Source: Branchinecta lynchi
Lineage: Eukaryota; Arthropoda; Branchiopoda; Anostraca; Branchinectidae
Assembly: GCA_023053575.1 (NCBI GenBank)
Contig: JAKZAP010000017.1
Coordinates: 6,393,501-6,457,500, forward strand
Direction: 5' to 3'
Length of the DNA stretch: 64,000 bases
The notes beneath the pieces were generated by a model that saw only the letters and a list, made by a program, of their open reading frames with translations, was not told the origin of the DNA and made no database searches. Position numbers and translations under genes: made by a program. This document shows, in pieces, positions 10,573 through 21,454 of the stretch (positions are counted from its first letter, which is position 1; every line of letters begins with the position of its first letter).

Positions 10573-13298
10573 AAACAAGAGCTACGAGCTCATATGGCAC
10601 TTGTACGAGTAGGCTGTACAAGAAAGTAGATGAGAACGTCACAACATACACCCGCCATCCAAACATTCGGTTCGGAAATAGAAATAGGATATTTAGTTTC
10701 ACTCATTTCTGAGCAGCTCCGGCATCGTCTCAATTGTCTGTAGCAAATGCACATGACTGTTCAAACTTTCATCCCAATAAATCCATTTGTTTGATCCCTA
10801 GACGTGCTACACGATTTCCGGTACTCACTCTATTTCCACCTACCATGGCCGAATCTGGTTCGGAAAAAAAAAATCGACCACCTAAAGCATCTTCGTTTAT
10901 ACCATCTATCAAGTTTCACTCGAATCTGAGCATTTTTGGAAAGTTCCGGTACCCCCCCCCCCCTCCCACCAACGTTGTCGGAGCTGGTTCGGGCCCAATC
11001 TCTTAATTCCCTGTTCCTGTCCATCAAGTTTGACTGAAATTGGAGCATAGCCTATCTGCAAGTTTCCAGTACCCCCCCCCCCCCCTACCTTGGCCGAATC
11101 CGGGCCGGACGCCAAATAACAAATCTAGGCCGCATAAACTCGGCACTGTTGAATTGCATTTCATTCGGTCCATCCGTTTGGTTTTTGTGCATGTCAAAAG
11201 TCCCCCCACCCCCAATTCCCCTAATCGTGGTCGCATATGGTTCGAACGCATGTTTTACATGTCGAGGCCATCGATTCGTATCACCCATGAAGTTTCACTA
11301 GAATCAGACCACTCGTTCGCAATTTACAGAAGTTAATTTCAATATTTCTCTTCTCTTGCTCCCCAAAAAATGCTCGGATCTAGGAACGGAAGTTTCCGGG
11401 GGTATGTTGTGTCAGGTTCTTAAGTCAAGATAATTCGGGTCGCTAATATGCATGCAAAGTTTCGTTGTCGTTTTACATCTGGAACTATTTTAACTCACGA
11501 CTACCGGAATTCCAGGAAACCCCCTCCAACTCCCCCCACAGAGCCCCGAAACCATCTGGCTCCGTCAATTTCATCTAGGCCTAATGCTTGTTCCATCCAT
11601 TAAGTTTCGTCCTAATCTCTCTGCTTTTAAGTTTCTTGAGTTTCCCCCCCCCCCCCATCCCCACAAATATCGGACCCGACCGGGACGTGACACTGAACGT
11701 CCGAGGCGATAGCTCACCAGACAAGTTTCATTCAAATCCGATCACCCGTTCAAAAGTTATGCACGCCACTAGATTCCGGACTCCCCATCCACGCACTCCC
11801 CCCACGATGGTTGGGTCGATGAAACGGCTGTTCTCAAGTCAATCTGTTTGAATCCCTGACATACCTGCAAAGTTTCATCGCCCTAGGACATCAGGAAGTA
11901 TGCCGAACTCGCGGGATCGCTAGAAATCCGGACCCCACCCCAACTCCCCCAGAGTGCCCTGATCCGGTCCAGTTATGTCAATGACGTGTCTAGGACCTGT
12001 GCTTGTTTTTCCCACCAGGTTTCATCCCGATCCCTTCACTTTAAGCGTTTCTCAAAATTTCCGGTTCCCTCCTCCAACTCCCCCCAGTGTCATCGGATCC
12101 AGCCCGGATTTAAAGTGAGATGTCTGAGACACGAGGTCATCCTAAATATCAATTTTCATCAAGATCCGATCACCCGTTCGCAAGCTAAAAATTCCTCAAA
12201 TTTTGGCTTCACCCTCCCTCCACTCCCCCCCCCCAGATGGTCGAATTGGGGGATTGACGATTTCCTATTTAATCTGGTCGGGTCCCAGACATGCCTGTCA
12301 ATTTCCATTGTCCCAGCACACCAGGAAGCACGGAACTCGCGGGATCACTACAAATTCGGACTTCTCCCCCCCCCAACTCCCCCAAAGTGAGCGGATCCCT
12401 TCCGGTTATATCAGTCACGTATCTAGGACTTTTGCTTGTACTTTCCACCAAGTTTCATCCGGATCCCTCCACTCTAAGTGTTTTCCAAGATTTCCGGTTT
12501 CCCCCTCCAACTCCCCCCAGTGTCACCGGATCCGGTCTGGATTTAAAATGGAGGGTCTGAGACACGAGGTCATCCTAAATATCAATTTTCATCAAGATTC
12601 GATCACCCGTTCGCAAGCTAAAAATACCTCAAATTTTGGCTTCACCCTCCCTCCACTCCCCCCCCCCAGATGGGGGAATTGACGATTACCTATTTAATCT
12701 GGTCGGGTCCCAGACATGCCTGTCAATTTCCATTGTCCCAGCACATCAGGAAGCACGGAACTCGCGGGATCACTACAAATTCGGACTTCTCCCCCCCCCC
12801 CCCCCAACTCTCCCAAAGTGAGCGGATCCGTTCCGGTTATATCAGTCACGTATCCAGGACTTTTGCTTGTGCTTTCCACCAAGTTTCATCCGGATCCCTC
12901 CACTCTAAGTGTTTTCCAAGATTTCCGGTTCCCCCTCCAACTCCCCCCAGTGTCACCGGATCCGGTCTGGATTTAAAATGGAGGGTCTGAGACACAAAGT
13001 CCTTCCATATATCAAGTTTCATTAAGATCCGATCACCCGTTCGTAAGCTCAAAATATCTCATTTTTCCTATTTTTTCCGGATTCCCCCTCCCTCCACTCC
13101 CCTCCAGATGGTCGGATCGAGGAAGCGACAATTTCTAATTTAATCTGGTCCAGTTCCTGATATGCCTGCCAAGTTTCATCGTCCTAGCTTATCTGGAAGT
13201 GCCCGAACTAGCAAAACCGGGACCGACAGACCGACAGACCGACTGACGGACAGAAATTACATTCGCTATATGGCACTTGAGTAAGCTCAAGTGCCATA
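10573..13298 (-). mobile_element. Family A element, about 2.7 kb, reverse orientation
   Basis: It starts AAACAAGAGCTACGAGCTC and ends with the hairpin TGGCACTTGAGTAAGCTCAA plus GTGCCA, preceded by a (GACR)n stretch at about 13,225-13,250. The interior is a long array of C-tract units (G tracts on the minus strand) with AAGTTTCATC. The stretches 12,200-12,560 and 12,630-12,980 are near-identical copies, a tandem duplication of about 425 bp. The proline- and serine-rich reading frames here come from the C tracts and are not genes. Confidence 0.8.
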
Positions 13299-13740
13299 AA
13301 AATACTGTTGACTAAACCGTATATCTTATGATCAGGAAGGTCCCATGACCGTTTGTGCTTGACGAGTTTTACACATAAGGAACTAGCCTCGCTGGTGTGG
13401 ACAGCCTACCCACGAGCCTACCAAGGCAGTGCAAACATGTTTTTGTGCACATCGAAGGATAGTTTTTGTAAGGTAACATGTCCTGTTCTTCATTTATAGG
13501 TTAGGTCGAGGTAGGACACATGCACTTTGGGGGCAGTTGAAGTGGAGTGGTGACCATGGAATGTTGTGACACAGTTAGGGTGAAGATATCTGGACGGAAC
13601 TCGACGGACTATTCGTTGCTTCCGTGGAGTTGGAGGAGAGTAAGGGATTAGCCATGCGGGTACAGCCTTGACAATGCGAACCTTAGCTGATTTATGTGCC
13701 ACCTACCTTTGCAAGTGCCTTATGAGCTTACAACTCTTGT
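13299..13740. repeat. Degenerate family A-like remnant
   Basis: Carries decayed unit motifs (TGATCAGGAAGGTCCCATGA, GTGGAGTTGGAGG) and a terminal-like AAGTGCCTTATGAGC with ACAACTCTTGTT at 13,712-13,740. Confidence 0.45.
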
Positions 13741-13880
13741 TACAAAGTTTAAGTGAAGTCTTTAGTTATATTACTCCACATCAGAAAGGAAACAACATCA
13801 AACACCTATTCTTGAGAAGCATTTAATGGACGGAATTTTCCAAATGATAGATTTAGTGTAAAGTAAACGGGCACGTCGTA

Positions 13881-14357
13881 ATGGTTTTACTGGCTGGACA
13901 TGTTGCAATGGTCTTACTCGCGATGGTTTTACTGTACAATAAATGGGCAAATCGCAGGTTTGCAGAAAATGTTCGTCAACATCATAGTGCTGTGCGTCGC
14001 CGTTATACGAAATTAGTGAAAGATGAACCTACCTCCGTCCGGAAGAAGGTGATACGGCCCAAGCAAAGCGTTACACAAAGGGAGATGGATCCTAAAACGT
14101 TGCATAGGCATTACACTGAAGAGTTCACTGCACGTTCCAGCTATGTCCAGTCCAAGTTCGAGGATGAGCTGGACCGCTTAGTTGATCCACTTGGGATCAG
14201 TCTGTCGTCTTCGTGGAAGCGTAGTGTAGTCGAAAAGTCTATCCGCAAGTTAAAGAAAAAATACTCAAGAGGTATCAAGGGTATTTGTGCTGCAAAGTTG
14301 AAGTTCGCTAGTGATTTTTGTCAGTTACATTTGCCTGATGTATCAGACGATAATTGA
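13881..14357 (+). CDS. Hypothetical protein, 158 aa, or exon/retrocopy fragment
   Basis: An uninterrupted frame from ATG at 13,881 to TGA at 14,355-14,357. The first 20 or so residues are hydrophobic with MVLLA and MVLLY repeats. The rest is strongly basic and helix-rich, with KKVIRPKQ, a DELDRLVDPLG segment, then SIRKLKKKYSRG and an acidic tail. No domain was recognised. Its composition is unlike the proline-rich by-product frames of the neighbouring repeats, so it may be a real exon, a processed copy or a transposon ORF1 piece. No splice sites or poly(A) tail settle this. A start further in, at a later Met, is equally possible. Confidence 0.35.
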   Translation: MVLLAGHVAMVLLAMVLLYNKWANRRFAENVRQHHSAVRRRYTKLVKDEPTSVRKKVIRPKQSVTQREMDPKTLHRHYTEEFTARSSYVQSKFEDELDRLVDPLGISLSSSWKRSVVEKSIRKLKKKYSRGIKGICAAKLKFASDFCQLHLPDVSDDN

Positions 14358-14531
14358 GTATGGAGTAACACCCAGTGTCAGGGGCGCCCCAATACCTTCA
14401 GAATTTACCGGAATTTTTTGAAGTTTTACCGGACTTTTTTCAGGTTTTACCTGAAATGTTTCCGTACTGACCATCTCTGCAGAAACTCCAGAATAGGCCT
14501 ACTGTTGTGTTCTCACTTCTATTACGTGTTA

Positions 14532-15012
14532 CAAACAAGAGCTGGAAGCTGATATGGCACTTGCAAGGCTGGGTCAGATGGAAGTGATGGTCAAAAGTTT
14601 CATCCTGATCGCTCCACTCTATGCGTGTCACCGGACTCGAAATGGGACATGCTGAGACATGAGGTCTTTCAAGATATCAAGTTTCGTTAAGATCTGATAA
14701 CCCATTTGAAAGTTATGCATGCTAGTTTCCGGATTCTGCCGTCTCTCCCTCGCCCCACGAATGTCAGATCGGGCAAGTGACTGTTTCCAAGTTAATCTGG
14801 TCGGGTCCCTGAGATGCCTGCCAAGTTTTATCGTCCTAGCCAACCTGGAAGTATATTAACTACGGATTGCCGGAATTCCGAAATCCCCCTCTACCTCCCC
14901 CCACAGTGTCCGAATCCGGTCCAGTCCTGTAAGTGATGCTTGTTCTTCGCACCAAGTTTCATCCCGATCGCTCCAATCTGAGGGTTTCACACGATTCACG
15001 TTTCACACGTTC
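14532..15012 (-). mobile_element. Family A element, truncated
   Basis: It begins ACAAACAAGAGCTGGAAGC with ATGGCACTTGCAAGG, contains two or three unit repeats with AAGTTTCATCCCGATCG, and stops abruptly at the LINE sequence. Confidence 0.6.
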
Positions 15013-15039
15013 CAATTTAGCCTAGTGTTTCGCCGGCCG

Positions 15040-15365
15040 ATGTTGCTAGCATATTCTGGAAGGACGTCCCTATGTAGATCAGATGCCAGTATCTTTCTAA
15101 GCTCATGACTAGCTCGTGCCTCCGTTGGCATAGTTCGTTATGCCCAGCGTCTCTAGACTCCTCTTAAAGTCTTTGTAGTCAGTCCCAAGGATTATTTTGC
15201 ATGCCCGTTTTTGGATTTGTTCTATCCTTTGAGTTTGGTCATCAGAGATAGAACTGTGCCACACCTCGCATGCATATTCCGTTAATGGTCGAACGTACGA
15301 TTTATAGCAGTTTAGGAGGGCCTTTCTGCTGGAGCCAAATCTTCGTAAACAGGCGAAAGATTTTT
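15040..15365 (-). pseudogene. LINE polymerase C-terminal fragment (older copy)
   Basis: The minus strand reads through CYKSYVRPLTEYACEVWH, RIEQIQKRACKIILG and ETLGI. This is the conserved post-catalytic segment of CR1/L2/jockey-type non-LTR polymerases: Y-x-S-x-(V/I)-RP-x-LEYA-x-x-VWH, then IQKRA. It then loses frame. It is interrupted upstream by the 3' tail of a second LINE at 15,366, so this copy is the older one. Confidence 0.75.
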
Positions 15366-16600
15366 GTAAGTAAGTAAGTAAGTAATTTATTTATAACCCG
15401 CCGTTTTCAGAAAGCGGAGTAAATGAAGAAAGTAAATAAAACACATAAACATACACAAAAAGACACTTAATTTCAATCGTCGGCCAGGAAGCAGTGTAGA
15501 AGGTCGTGCGCTGGTTGGGTTCTGTTGTCAATGATTTTTGATAGCGAAGAAGAAACACCCAAAAGGGTAACACTTGCATCTTGAATTTTGAACTTCTCCG
15601 TCAAAGTATGGTTATGGCATAATTTCGACAAGTGGAGCAGGTGCTTTGCATATTTAAAATAACATGATCTCATCTTTTTTATCTCCTTCTTTCGCAGAAC
15701 ATGAGTGACACCAGAACGAAATAGTATAGAAGGAGCGCAGAAGGTGCTGTACAATTTTCCCAAAGTAGTAGACCAGCTGCCTTTGTTACAAGGTGATTTA
15801 CGTGAGTATGCCATCGGAGATCGTTGTCAATGTGTAGACCAAGGATCTTGATGCTTTGTGACGAAGAGAGTTCGCATCCTTCTCAGGATGTTTGACTACT
15901 TCCGCTTCTGATTTCAACTGCGTCAGTACTCTAATTACAGGGTGACGAAAAACAGACAAAGATAGGTCATCTGCGAATTTGTACCTGTTCCTGAGCTCTT
16001 TAAGTAATTTGTTGGCCACAACCGAAAAGGCCAAGGGACCGAGCCTCGTTCCTTGAGGTGCTCCACAAGTCATATTTAATAGCTCTGAGACTTCTCCGTT
16101 TTGGAGTTCGACGCATTGCAACCGTTTCGAGAGGAAGCTTGCCAGCATCCTGGTAACAGTAGCGCGTGCTCCCATAGCTGTTGATTCTTCAATGACTAGT
16201 TGCGTTTTTGATCGAAGTTTGAAGTTACCTTCAACCTCAAAGGTCTCTACTTAAATACCGTTTTTAGTCGCCGGTCACAGTTCCTTCGTCCTTCAAACTC
16301 TGACCTGACCGTCGAACTTCGTGCGCTAGCAAGTTTGAAGTTTGCTTGAATCGTCGAAGAAACGTCGACCTGGTAAGGATCGCCGGAGTCGTAAAAACAC
16401 TAATTAAGCAAACGGTGTTCAAAACGGAAATTAAGCAACCGGCTAAGCGAACGGCGAACAAAACTTCGATCAAAAATGCAGCTACTGTGGCATGCTCAAG
16501 GTAGTCGAAAGCCTTGACGAAATCGGCTATGAGGCAATCGACGAAGGCGCCATCATTTTCTAGATGCTTGAGCATATCGTGGATGAACCTATCTGCGAAC
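15366..16600 (-). pseudogene. LINE reverse transcriptase pseudogene, split by a MITE
   Basis: On the minus strand, a reverse transcriptase core can be followed in pieces. ADFVKAFDYLEH at about 16,500-16,540 is the first catalytic aspartate block. CGAPQGTRLGPLAF at about 16,030-16,070 and KFADDLSLSV at about 15,950-15,975 (the catalytic DD) follow. A C-terminal part, 15,473-15,790, ends LADD then stop. A 3' region with AATAAATTACTTACTTAC closes it at 15,366. Frame breaks and the insertion at 16,205-16,476 show it is dead. The clade is probably CR1/jockey-like. Confidence 0.8.
16205..16476. mobile_element. MITE-like element inside LINE, 272 bp
   Basis: Perfect 16-bp terminal inverted repeats TTTTTGATCGAAGTTT / AAACTTCGATCAAAAA. 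It separates two halves of a continuous LINE protein: ...LEHATVAA before it and QLVIEESTAMG after it, reading on the minus strand. Flanking TGCG and TGCA may be a 4-bp target duplication. Confidence 0.75.
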
Positions 16601-17290
16601 TATCATAAAATTACGATTCACTGGGTAGGACAGTTGCAGTGGGGAGGGGGGCTACATAAAACAGCTACATTTTGAAGATAAAACGATCATTGGAGATCAC
16701 AAAAATGCACCATTTGGTCAAAAATATTGTTTGCACTTTGTGGTTGAGGGGTTTAAAGTTTCAGCAGAATCAAATCACTCGTTCTAGAGCTATGCATGTC
16801 ACTTGATTTACGGGAACTCCCCTCCTCATCATAACAATGCAATGCCAGACTTGAGAGGAAACAATCATAACACAATCAACATACGCTCAAGTCTGTTCTG
16901 CCTTCTAGCCAAAAAATTAGTCTTAACTCTACCCTCACCCCCCCCTACTTTGGGAGGAATGACAGGCCTAAAGTAAACAAGGGAAAACAATATTCGTAGC
17001 CTGACTCTTATTAAAGAAAAGTGTGCGAGATCACACGTTTTAGGGAGTTTCTGCCAGCTTTCTTGCTCAGTTTTCAGAAATCTTGGTTGGCTTACCTACG
17101 CAAGCTACTCACATAAATTGAGGAACAGACAAAGGACCAAATATCCCTACTCCTTTCCTTGGCCAAATATTCCCTGGGTTCCTGATGGTACAAAATGGAT
17201 CGGCTACGTCAGCTGCATCTTATTAGAGGTATATCTCAGCCCCTATATTCATTTTACGTTCCGTTTAAGTTCATTTTCCAGCTTGATCGG
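16601..17290. other. Unassigned, with a family A fragment
   Basis: The stretch 16,640-16,840 is a decayed family A unit (GGGGAGGGGGGC, AAATCACTCGTTC). The remainder is unique-looking AT-rich sequence without a supported gene. Confidence 0.4.
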
Positions 17291-17342
17291 CTTGAGCCTG
17301 AAGAAGACCCTTGCCAAGAAGGGCCGAAATATAGCTCTCAAA
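17291..17342 (+). ncRNA. Hammerhead ribozyme-like motif, divergent copy
   Basis: The core CTGAAGA is at 17,298-17,304. Stem II is CCCTT-GCCAAG-AAGGG, GAAA is at 17,326-17,329, and the predicted cleavage is after A17,333 (TATA|G). The first stem I strand GAGC (17,294-17,297) pairs with GCTC (17,334-17,337). In the 24.1-kb copy the same positions are CAGC and GCTG, so both strands changed together. Stem III is only the palindrome ATAT. The base pair nearest the core in stem II is A-C here, so activity is doubtful. Confidence 0.6.
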
Positions 17343-18364
17343 TAATGCAGCTGGTGTATCCTTTTTGCACTGTCAACATAATTCTGCAGTCATCTTGGGC
17401 TGAAGAAATATTTGGTTCCTTGATAATAATTTAGAAAACTGGTTGACCACCTCAAACTATGTTAAACTTTTCCCACAAACAAAATTGTAATACAGCAGCT
17501 TCATGCAGAAAATTATTTATACCCAAATTCCAGACATATCTAAAACTGCAACTGCAGGCAGTGGTTCCAAGCGCGGGGGGGGGGGGGGGCGTATTTTACG
17601 TGGGGAAGGACCGTGTTTGATTTTTATTGGCAGTACACAACAAGCCTACTGATATGTGCTACTGGAGCATGAGAACTTAAACTGCGTTTAGTTACCGGTC
17701 TTTTCGCCTTAATGCCCTCTGGACGTGGATAAATCCCATGAATGATGTCTTGATTTAAAGACAGGGAAGACTAAATCGAAACTTGGTTACCTGAAAATGG
17801 TATAAACTATTAATATATTAATTACAAATTCTGGGATAACTGTGTAATTTGGAAATAATATAAATTTCATTTCAAATTTTTGTATTTCAACCTCAAGAAA
17901 CAGACCGCATTCATGCCAAAATAAAAATGCAGTGTCCTTCTCGGTGTGGGATGACTGAAAAATTATGTTAATTATTATTTCGAAGAGAAAAAAATAAACG
18001 TAGATATAAGAGACACTTTTGTCCTTTCCCTAAAAAAATGTATAGTAATCCTGGGAATCTTGATGTAAAAAAGCCATACCGTACAAGTTCACGTTGGTCT
18101 GACAGATTTTGAACTGAATGACCTGAATACTCATTTAGTTTGGTCTAACCCAAAACCAAGCCAAAACACAGTCTGCTGATCGCCCCCAGTCCCCAGAGTC
18201 TAATTTTGCCATGCAGATGCCGCGTGCTATCAAGCAAATACGATACGATCGAGAAGAAGTGGAGACGACAAGGAATCTTAGCCTGTCGTAACGAGTCGTA
18301 AACCGCTTCTAGATGGCCGCCACGACTAGCGTACGATTGTCAGTGGAGTTCCTGCTCAATTTAA
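17343..18364. other. Unassigned sequence
   Basis: AT-rich with a G run at 17,576-17,590. The stretch 17,388-17,420 matches the downstream part of the hammerhead repeat (CTTGGGCTGAAGAAATATTT). No gene is seen. Confidence 0.35.
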
Positions 18365-18560
18365 AAGAAGAAAAACAGAAACAGACGGAAAACAGGTACA
18401 AAAAAAGAACAGAAACAGGTTGAAAAAGGCCTAAAAAAAAGAGAACAGAACAGAACAGGTAAATAAAAGAACAGGAGACCTGTTCTGTTTCTGTTTCTGT
18501 TTTTTTTTTTACAAAAACACAGAAAACAGGTACCCTCAAAACAGAACAGAAAATAACAGT
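18365..18560. repeat. Low-complexity (AACAG)-rich inverted repeat
   Basis: One half is rich in GAACAGAAACAGG. From 18,470 the complement follows, across the palindrome GAACAGGAGACCTGTTC, as CTGTTTCTGTTTCTG. The segment could form a long imperfect hairpin. The reading frames here are low-complexity artefacts. Confidence 0.7.
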
Positions 18561-18570
18561 GCCCATGCTT

Positions 18571-19000
18571 ACTCCGCTCCCTCCAACATTCATCAGATCC
18601 AGTCATGACTTGAGACGGGACATCTGATACACGAGACCTTTCCAAATATCAAGTTTCATTACGATCCGATCACCGGTTCGAAAGTTATACATACCTCAAG
18701 ATTCTGGATACCCTCTCCCTCCACTCCCCCACGATGGTCGGATTCGGGAACTGACTATTTCCAAGTTAATCCGCTTGGGTCTCTGATACGCCTGCCAAGC
18801 CTCCTTTTCCTAGCCCATCTGGAAGTACCTTAACTCCGGATCACCGGAATTCTCCCCCCCCCCCCCTCCTCAATCTCCCCCAAAGTGCGGAAACCAGTTC
18901 CAGTTCAGTCTATAATGTACCTACTGCTTGTGCTTGTTCTTCCCACTTAGTTTCATCCTGTTCGCTCCACTCTAAGTATGTCACAAGCTTTCCGGTTCCA
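18571..19000 (-). mobile_element. Family A fragment
   Basis: Two or three C-tract units (reverse orientation) with AAGTTTCATTACGATCCGAT and ACTCCCCCACGATGGTCGG. Neither terminus is present. Confidence 0.6.
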
Positions 19001-19990
19001 CCAGTGATTATACACAAAATTTAGTATAATACAGATATTTTAGAAGCTGTCGTTAGTTAACCCAAGTATCTGTTTTGATACGTTTTAAGTCAACTCTTTA
19101 GTTACATCTTTCAGATCGAAATGGAATTTGTATCAAATGGGTGTATGGAAGCATTTATAGTTCGTAATTTTCTTTACAAATGGTTGTTACAGCACAGAAA
19201 ATCGCCAGATAACCCATTTTTTTGTAATTTGTCCATCAAAATGGGACAGTATCACCAGATTTCGCACCAAAATCACCAAGCTGAAACAGAATTTCATGTT
19301 CGCTCTTCGTAAATTGTATGACGTGTCAATCTGCAAAATTGGACAGGCAGAAAGGCACGCCCAAATTTACATAGATTGATGCCGAGAGAGAGTTAAGAAA
19401 TCAAGCAGCTTTTGCAAATAGCCTTGCGCCTTCAACAGTTGACAATGCTAACATCTTGTGTCATTTGTGCTTTAAGCGCAGCCAGGATATTAGTCAGAAT
19501 CCATTTTTTCTCGTCATCTGAAATGCCTGATCGTATGTATTGCCAAGAAGAGATTAGATAGGAAGTTTGCTGTGACTCATTATTTCTCGATTATTTCCTG
19601 CTTTGAAATTCAGCTATTTTTATCCGTCTTGATACAGCGGTGTGTTCCAAGTTAACTTGGCATATTATTCATTAAACACAATCACCTAAAGTTTAACAGA
19701 AAAGGACTGAGATACGACAGTTTAGTTACCCATAAGGGGGGGAGGGTCTCGGAGGGTCTCGTAGGGTCTCGGAGTGAAGTGAGTAGGCTACGTAGAAACT
19801 TTTGTTTTAGCTCTGTGGACCTTAGTCAGGCCCGGCCATAGGGATCCAGGACACCTAAGCAGTTACTACAGTGTCCTTTTTAGTAACTTAGTAAAAAATA
19901 AAAATCGTGTTCTGTTGTTTATTTAACGTAGTTTGACTTAAGAAGAAACAGACAAGCAGAATTAAGCAACGTACGCGCACAATCCGAATT
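19001..19990. other. Unassigned, with short minisatellite
   Basis: A three-unit GGAGGGTCTC minisatellite lies at 19,738-19,775. A 63-codon frame at 19,121 shows no recognisable domain. The stretch 19,020-19,110 resembles 9,240-9,300 (AACTGTCGTTAGTCAACC-like). Confidence 0.35.
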
Positions 19991-20480
19991 CCGCGTGTAT
20001 GCAAAATTCGCTTCACCACAGGGAAAATTGCATGCGATGCGTCAAAATTTCGGATCGAAGAAGGAAATTCGACTGCAATAATAAGTTACTTGCGAAAACT
20101 AGGTTAGACAGTGTTACCAAAATCCTAGATCTGAAATGGGAAGTTCAGTGCCAAGACATGCTGAAACGTGCCAGTGAGGAATTGCACAATCTAAAACTCC
20201 TTTCAAAAATCAAAATACCACCACCTTCATTAGACCAACCCAGGAATACACAGCACTTGTTTGGCAATTTTCATTATCGCCAGAAAAATGAGACAAATTG
20301 AAAAGAATTCAGAAACTGGTTCTACTCATTATTCATAGCGAACCGAGACTTCCATACTTTCACCTTTGATATTTTAACCTCAAAATACGGCAGGACCAGA
20401 GAAAGGAGCTAAGCACCCGAGTTCAGGTTAGCATGGTATCTAACACGGCAGAAATCAGCGAGAACGAATGGCAAGTTCTA
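19991..20480 (+). pseudogene. LINE polymerase C-terminal fragment
   Basis: The + strand frame from about 19,999 contains SVTKILDLKWEVQCQDMLKR, then ASEELHNLKLLSKIKIPPPS. This fits the CR1/L2-type segment with a DLKW block, a KKAS...LxxLKRxGxPPxxL block and downstream tyrosine-rich sequence. It breaks at 20,299, and a second frame continues briefly (KEFRNWF). There are no catalytic motifs in the remaining part. Confidence 0.6.
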
Positions 20481-20718
20481 GGGTATCCAAACTCTGTCCT
20501 CTACCTACAAAACACGCAAGATATACAAAAAGTTCATAAATTCGTTAAACTTTTTAACGAATTTTGATTGACTTTTATGATTTTTATCGATCTATCTAAA
20601 TAAGACCTGACAAGTGCCAACTAAACTTGTTCACCCATTCTAGGGTTTACATTATCACTTTTGTCCCTGGCCGGCGCCCTTTCCGAGGTAGCCCTAGGCC
20701 AGCTGCAGAGTTTGCCTA

Positions 20719-20876
20719 CACTGTAAAAACAAATCATGCAGTATTTGCTACTGGGATTAATCTTGTCTTTATTGAGATAAGATTATCCCTAATTTGGATT
20801 AATTGTATCCCAATAGAGATAAGATTAATCCCAGTAGCAAGTTCTGCATCCTTATTCGGAGAAACTTTTTACAGTG
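20719..20876. mobile_element. TA-target MITE, copy 1
   Basis: Ends CACTGTAAAAA and TTTTTACAGTG form a perfect 11-bp inverted repeat flanked on both sides by TA. Inside is a second inverted pair: TTGCTACTGGGATTAATCTT against its complement near 20,820-20,840. TA target use and end shape fit Tc1/mariner-type non-autonomous elements. Other copies are at 41,070 and 52,680. Confidence 0.85.
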
Positions 20877-21384
20877 TATAGGCAGAAGTTCGCAACTGAC
20901 CTTATAGTACTCTTGAGGACTAACTTCTTCGTGACGATGGAGAATCGCTGTATCACTGGCTGAAGCAAAGATACCTGTCACCGCGGCCGGTCGCTGGTTT
21001 GTTTTGGACAGGTTTCTGACTTGGTCATCACTCAGCTCATTTCCTGGCTTTTTGGGTTGCAAAAGTAGAAAAAAGAACTAGATACAACTAATTCTGAATG
21101 TTGTCGTTTTAAATTCAGTAGACCAATTAGAGCAAAACAGCGTGTATAATTATTTTGCTGGAACCCTAATTGACCCCTAATTGCAGTCTACCCATTATCC
21201 CCAAGCTGCCACAAAGCCCATCAAAATCTCACGTCCCCTAGGGATTTTCAGTTGTTTGTCGAAATAGGCAGTCGTTTTGAGCGCAGTGTAATCAGGCCAA
21301 AGACTATTTACACCTAGGTGTAGATACTCTTTGGATCAAGCTCTTCGGGTGTATAGCGATGGGTACGGTGTGATTACAGGTTTG

Positions 21385-21449
21385 TTTCCTTCCCCGAAGT
21401 TGAACCAGAGGATTGACATTACGAAAGAAATAGAAAACCGTGATTTTCG
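21385..21449 (+). repeat. Fragment of hammerhead-repeat flank and 28-bp motif
   Basis: CCCCGAAGTTGAACCAGAGG and GATTGACA recur beside the hammerhead at 37.5 kb (reversed). The motif CGAAAGAAATAGAAAACCG, 28 bp in full at 21,422-21,449, is repeated exactly in reverse at 23,897-23,924, and nearly so at 24,035 and 58,174. Confidence 0.6.
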
Positions 21450-21454
21450 TTTTT

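Noticed and set aside
11986..12990. Several 86-159 codon frames, proline- and serine-rich
   Set aside because: Produced by C tracts and repeated AAGTTTCATC units of family A. Similar frames appear wherever the same units occur, in both orientations.
18309..18645. Phenylalanine/cysteine-rich frames resembling membrane proteins
   Set aside because: Translation of the low-complexity (AACAG)n hairpin.
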